Part shown: positions 7,681 through 10,187 of the stretch, one piece after another
Numbering within the stretch: position 1 is the first letter of the stretch
Layout of the letters: every line of letters starts with the position of its first letter
Assembly: GCA_003118195.1 (NCBI GenBank)
Contig: BEXV01002543.1
Location: forward strand, 14,140-24,326
DNA from: Hemicentrotus pulcherrimus
Lineage: Eukaryota > Echinodermata > Echinoidea > Camarodonta > Strongylocentrotidae
Reading direction: 5' to 3'
DNA length: 10,187 bases
Notes under the pieces: model-generated
Told to the model about the DNA's origin: nothing
The model's input: the letters and a program-made list of their open reading frames with translations, nothing else
The model's database searches: none
Position numbers and translations under genes: made by a program

Positions 7681-7966
7681 AAATAAGTATTATTTTTTTC
7701 CCTGGAGCCATCGTGCCTCCTTGTAGTAGTCTCCTCTCCTGTACATGTATCTCTCCTCCCATTACTGCTTCTCTCTTACTGTAAATCAGTATCAAACTAC
7801 ATAAACATAATAATATCATAATACTACATGAACTTACATGTAGGTTTGAACTGTAAGTACATTGTACATGTTTGTTGCTTTACAAAAGGATGAATGCTCA
7901 ATTTGAGTTTAATGATGCAAGAAATTTTGTTTTTGTCCCACCCACTACACTGTATATCTACTTAAA

Positions 7967-7967
7967 N
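7967..7967. other. Single N: assembly junction
   Basis: The only ambiguous base in the window falls exactly between the two duplicated blocks. Copy 1 ends CTTAA plus one unmatched A, and copy 2 begins on the next base. This is the pattern left when two overlapping contigs are placed end to end with a placeholder base. Confidence 0.9.
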
Positions 7968-8126
7968 ACCACTGTGAAGTTGTAAACAAGTTGGATTTCA
8001 TAAAATCGGGAAACAAATATGCATCGATATAAATGACTTTGAGAAACTTGAACTCAATTTCCTGTGACCATTCTAATAAAAATTGTTGGAGCTTAAATCT
8101 CCCAAACGTATACATGTACATGTTCG

Positions 8127-8331
8127 TTTGGTTGTTTTACCTGAGATGCTTAGCATTTAGCAAGTGTGTGCTTGTATTTAAGTAAACGACCAGGAGACTG
8201 AGTGTTAAGTCCTCTCCGCGGGACGTAATGAGGATCAAAAGTACCAAAGGGCACTCTTGCATTGAATTGGTTTTGAACCTGAGACCTAGTCCCAGTTAGG
8301 AGACTCCTACTCTTCCACTGAGCCATCCAGT
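8127..8331 (-). mobile_element. tRNA-derived SINE-like element, copy 2b
   Basis: This is the duplicate of the element at 7293-7497, with the same A-box-like and B-box-like segments. If the surrounding duplication is an assembly artefact, this is not an independent insertion and should not be counted twice. Confidence 0.7.
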
Positions 8332-8460
8332 GAAAAAATTACACAGGGGCTCGGGGCGAATTTGCCCCCGAAATGCCCAAAAGAGCCCCCAAAATCAGAA
8401 AAGAGCCCCCGTAAATTTGCATAGAGTTCAATGCAAACAAATTTTAGATTGTTATTTTTT

Positions 8461-8484
8461 ATGTACATGTACATGTACATGTAC
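8461..8484. repeat. (ATGTAC)4 microsatellite, second copy
   Basis: Four ATGTAC units, identical in number and context to 7627-7650. Confidence 0.9.
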
Positions 8485-8792
8485 TGTAGGCAAGCTCAAA
8501 AAGTAGCCCCCGAAAAATAAGTATTATTTTTTTCCCTGGAGCCATCGTGCCTCCTTGTAGTAGTCTCCTCTCCTGTACATGTATCTCTCCTCCCATTACT
8601 GCTTCTCTCTTACTGTAAATCAGTATCAAACTACATAAACATAATAATATCATAATACTACATGAACTTACATGTAGGTTTGAACTGTAAGTACATGTTT
8701 GTTGCTTTACAAAAGGATGAATGCTCAATTTGAGTTTAATGATGCAAGAAATTTTGTTTTTGTCCCACCCACTACACTGTATATCTACTTAA

Positions 8793-9282
8793 CTTGACAA
8801 ATTTCAGATATTTATTGCCCATTTTTCAAACATGATTTTGTAAAGAATGTAATGATTTACTAAGATATGTAGCTTATTTGAATATTATGTTTGCTAATAA
8901 GCACTTTTTATCAAAGGTATTTGGGTAAAAGTATAGATTTCATTTTGATGCATAACGTGATTTGTACTTTTGTTGCATTCCTGTACTTAAATGGAAAAAG
9001 AAATGCTTGCTGTGCAATGTGAAGATCGTATTCCAATATTGGCAATAACCCTGATATATATCTTAACCTTCTGTTCAGGGATGTGAGTTGTTTGTTTGAA
9101 AAATGAGAAAAACAAGTCGCTACATTTCAAGGAAGTATTGTTCCCATGGCAATTGACTAGTTACACATACATTTGTAACTGAGTTCATTCTGAATCACCA
9201 GTCATCATGTTTTTCTTTTTCTAATTGCACAGAGCAAAGAATCAGGCTTTTGACAAAAAAATCATTTTACTGCAATGAGTTC
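8793..9282 (+). other. Intronic sequence, nothing coding recognised
   Basis: Unique AT-rich sequence to the right of the duplication. No p110 exon, RNA gene or transposon terminus was recognised. Confidence 0.45.
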
Positions 9283-9360
9283 TTGAGAAAAAGAAAAAAA
9301 GAAGGAAACAAAGTGGAAGAAAAAGAAGAAGGAGAATATTAAAGAAGAAGAAGAAGAAGA
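9283..9360 (+). repeat. Polypurine (GAA/GAAG-rich) tract
   Basis: Nearly 80 bases are almost entirely A and G, ending in an uninterrupted GAA run (about 9343-9359). Only a few pyrimidines interrupt it, near 9309-9315 and 9339-9342. Long purine tracts of this kind can form triplex DNA; whether this one does cannot be told from sequence. Confidence 0.85.
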
Positions 9361-9382
9361 TTTTACCAATAATTATTTGACA

Positions 9383-9450
9383 TACAATGTACACTACATT
9401 TATGCACATGTACAATGTACACTACATTTATGCACATGTACAATGTACAT
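9383..9450 (+). repeat. 28-bp tandem repeat, about 2.4 copies
   Basis: The unit, beginning TACAATGTACACTACATT, occupies 9383-9410 and 9411-9438 without a mismatch. A partial third copy reaches about 9450, where it runs into a (TACATG)-rich patch. Perfect identity suggests a recent slippage event. Confidence 0.93.
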
Positions 9451-9478
9451 ACATGTACATGTACATGCATGCATGTAC
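9439..9478. repeat. TACATG/GCATG-rich palindromic patch
   Basis: TACATACATGTACATGTACATG continues into GCATGCATGTAC, an irregular variant of the TACATG repeat seen elsewhere in the window. Confidence 0.8.
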
Positions 9479-9532
9479 AGTGCAGGCCTACTGCATTTAT
9501 TTCTGCAAGTATCTTTCACTTGAATTAATATC

Positions 9533-9554
9533 AATCTACATGTACATGTAGATT
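9533..9554. repeat. 22-bp perfect palindrome on a TACATG core
   Basis: AATCTACATGT is followed at once by its exact reverse complement, ACATGTAGATT. The inner part is TACATG repeat, but the outer AATC/GATT bases are not part of that repeat. Confidence 0.9.
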
Positions 9555-9695
9555 TATTTTTCATTTTGCAGATGTTTTGTAACAGGTTTACTCCTGTTTC
9601 AACTTTTGAAACCAGGTAGTTTTTCTCTTTGTGAACATTTAAAACAAACTACAGTGTACATCGCAGTCTACAAAAATAACATGTTAGTGTTTGAC

Positions 9696-9796
9696 ATTTG
9701 CATGCAGTATCAGTGTATATAAATGTAGTTTCTTCTCAAGACAAATGCAAATGAGAAGTATGGTTCTCCCAAAGCAAAGTTATACGTTATGCAAAT
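9696..9796. promoter_or_regulatory. Cluster of three perfect octamer (POU/Oct) motifs
   Basis: ATTTGCAT at 9696-9703 is the reverse complement of ATGCAAAT, which itself occurs at 9745-9752 and 9789-9796. ATGCAAAT is the consensus octamer bound by POU-domain factors. The middle copy lies between the arms of a small inverted repeat, CTTCTCA (9732-9738) and TGAGAAG (9752-9758). A candidate intronic enhancer is one reading; a repeat-derived coincidence is another. Confidence 0.35.
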
Positions 9797-9915
9797 AAAT
9801 GCAGGTGCAGTGTTTCAAAAGGGGTTTGCCCCCTGATTGCATAATGATGATTGCATACACGTTGTACATGTATGTCATTATTACTGTACAAGTACATTGA
9901 GTGATTTCAAGTTGG

Positions 9916-9939
9916 GTGTTAGTGTTAGTGTTAGTGTTA
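9916..9939 (+). repeat. (GTGTTA)4 short tandem repeat
   Basis: Four exact GTGTTA units, also readable as TTAGTG. This differs from the animal telomere unit TTAGGG by one base and is short and internal, so I treat it as a simple repeat. Confidence 0.88.
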
Positions 9940-10187
9940 GGAGCAGTCAACAGCTCTTAAATCGAGCGAAAAATTTGCTGATGAAATTAAGAGCCCGATA
10001 CCGATATCTAGCTTAACACCAGCTGTGACGTCACCACATACTTGATTTCACGACGATGATTTTAAATTGGTACCTCAAAACTAAAGATATCACGAAAAGT
10101 ACAGAATAAATTTACAGGTATTCCTCTGGTCTTATAAAATAACTCATTTTAACACAAAAGAATATATGAATTACCTGTTTCACATAT
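9940..10187 (+). other. Intronic sequence at window end, nothing coding recognised
   Basis: No p110 exon was recognised before the window ends. Besides the E-box/CRE site, the sequence is AT-rich with no clear repeat. Confidence 0.4.
10020..10034. promoter_or_regulatory. Overlapping E-box CAGCTG and full CRE palindrome
   Basis: CAGCTG (10020-10025) runs directly into GTGACGTCAC (10025-10034), which contains the complete TGACGTCA site bound by CREB/ATF bZIP proteins. Full CREs with symmetric flanks are rare in AT-rich DNA. No transcription start is recognisable nearby, so function is unproven. Confidence 0.35.

Larger units (their letters stand above)
7134..7965 (+). repeat. Large direct duplication, copy 1
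   Basis: This 832-base block recurs at 7968-8792. By eye the copies agree throughout, except that ATTGTAC at 7861-7867 is absent from the second copy, and the length difference of 7 is fully explained by that. The block holds a SINE-like element, a GCCCCC-motif patch, a (TACATG)n run and an octamer motif. It ends one base before the N at 7967. Such identity between neighbours means either a very recent duplication or, more likely, two unmerged overlapping contig ends. Confidence 0.95.
7968..8792 (+). repeat. Large direct duplication, copy 2
   Basis: This 825-base block is the second copy of 7134-7965. It starts right after the N and stays collinear to CTTAA at 8788-8792, where unique sequence resumes. 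It repeats the SINE-like element (about 8127-8331), the GCCCCC patch and the (ATGTAC)4 run. The minus-strand open frames in both copies are shadows of repeat sequence, not genes. Confidence 0.95.

Noticed and set aside
7625..8728. Two related minus-strand open frames (7625-7819 and 8459-8728)
   Set aside because: They are copies of the same repeat sequence, translate a TACATG microsatellite as Cys-Thr repeats, and differ only because of the 7-bp indel.
9916..9939. Telomere-like repeat
   Set aside because: The unit is TTAGTG rather than TTAGGG, with only four copies.
1..10187. CRISPR array, bacterial operon, prophage or other microbial system
   Set aside because: No spaced direct repeats, ribosome-binding sites or dense coding; the sequence has animal intron structure throughout.

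Overview
The window looks like nuclear DNA from a marine invertebrate animal, most likely a deuterostome such as an echinoderm or amphioxus; a mollusc cannot be excluded. The reasons are AT-rich, intron-dominated sequence, GT-AG splicing, many (TACATG)n palindromic microsatellites, tRNA-derived SINE-like copies, short inverted-repeat (MITE-like) elements, and one recognisable animal gene. The species call is inference. There is no sign of bacterial, viral or organellar gene organisation.

The only coding sequence I can support is one exon on the + strand (coding part 3852-3995). It encodes the first 48 residues of a class IA phosphoinositide 3-kinase catalytic subunit (p110), that is, the start of the adaptor (p85)-binding domain. 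A polypyrimidine tract and AG acceptor at 3775-3776 precede it, about 75 nt of 5'UTR lead to a strong-context ATG, and a GTAAGT donor at 3996 ends it at a codon boundary. The next exon was not found, so the rest of the window appears to be intron of at least 6.2 kb. A CpG-richer block at about 630-928, ending in a strong donor-like site, is a plausible upstream noncoding exon and promoter. If so, 929-3776 is the 5'UTR intron.

Layout: 95-375 CCA/CAC trinucleotide tract; 630-928 candidate promoter and first exon; 1173-1332 inverted-repeat element; 2110-2197 two related hairpins; 2520-2606 palindrome cluster; 3777-3995 PI3K exon; 4004-4170 SINE-like copy only a few bases past the splice donor; 4647-5049 MITE with TTAA ends; 5375-5599 MITE with GGCCC ends and ATT flanks; 7134-7965 and 7968-8792 two near-identical copies either side of a single N; 9283-9360 polypurine tract; 9383-9554 tandem and TACATG repeats with a 22-bp palindrome; 9696-9796 three octamer motifs; 10020-10034 overlapping E-box and CRE.

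The 830-bp direct duplication most likely is an assembly artefact: two overlapping contig ends or haplotypes joined by a placeholder N. I found no clearly new biological system. The points most worth checking are the p110 exon with mixed alpha and beta signatures, the SINE beside its donor, the duplication, and the octamer cluster.
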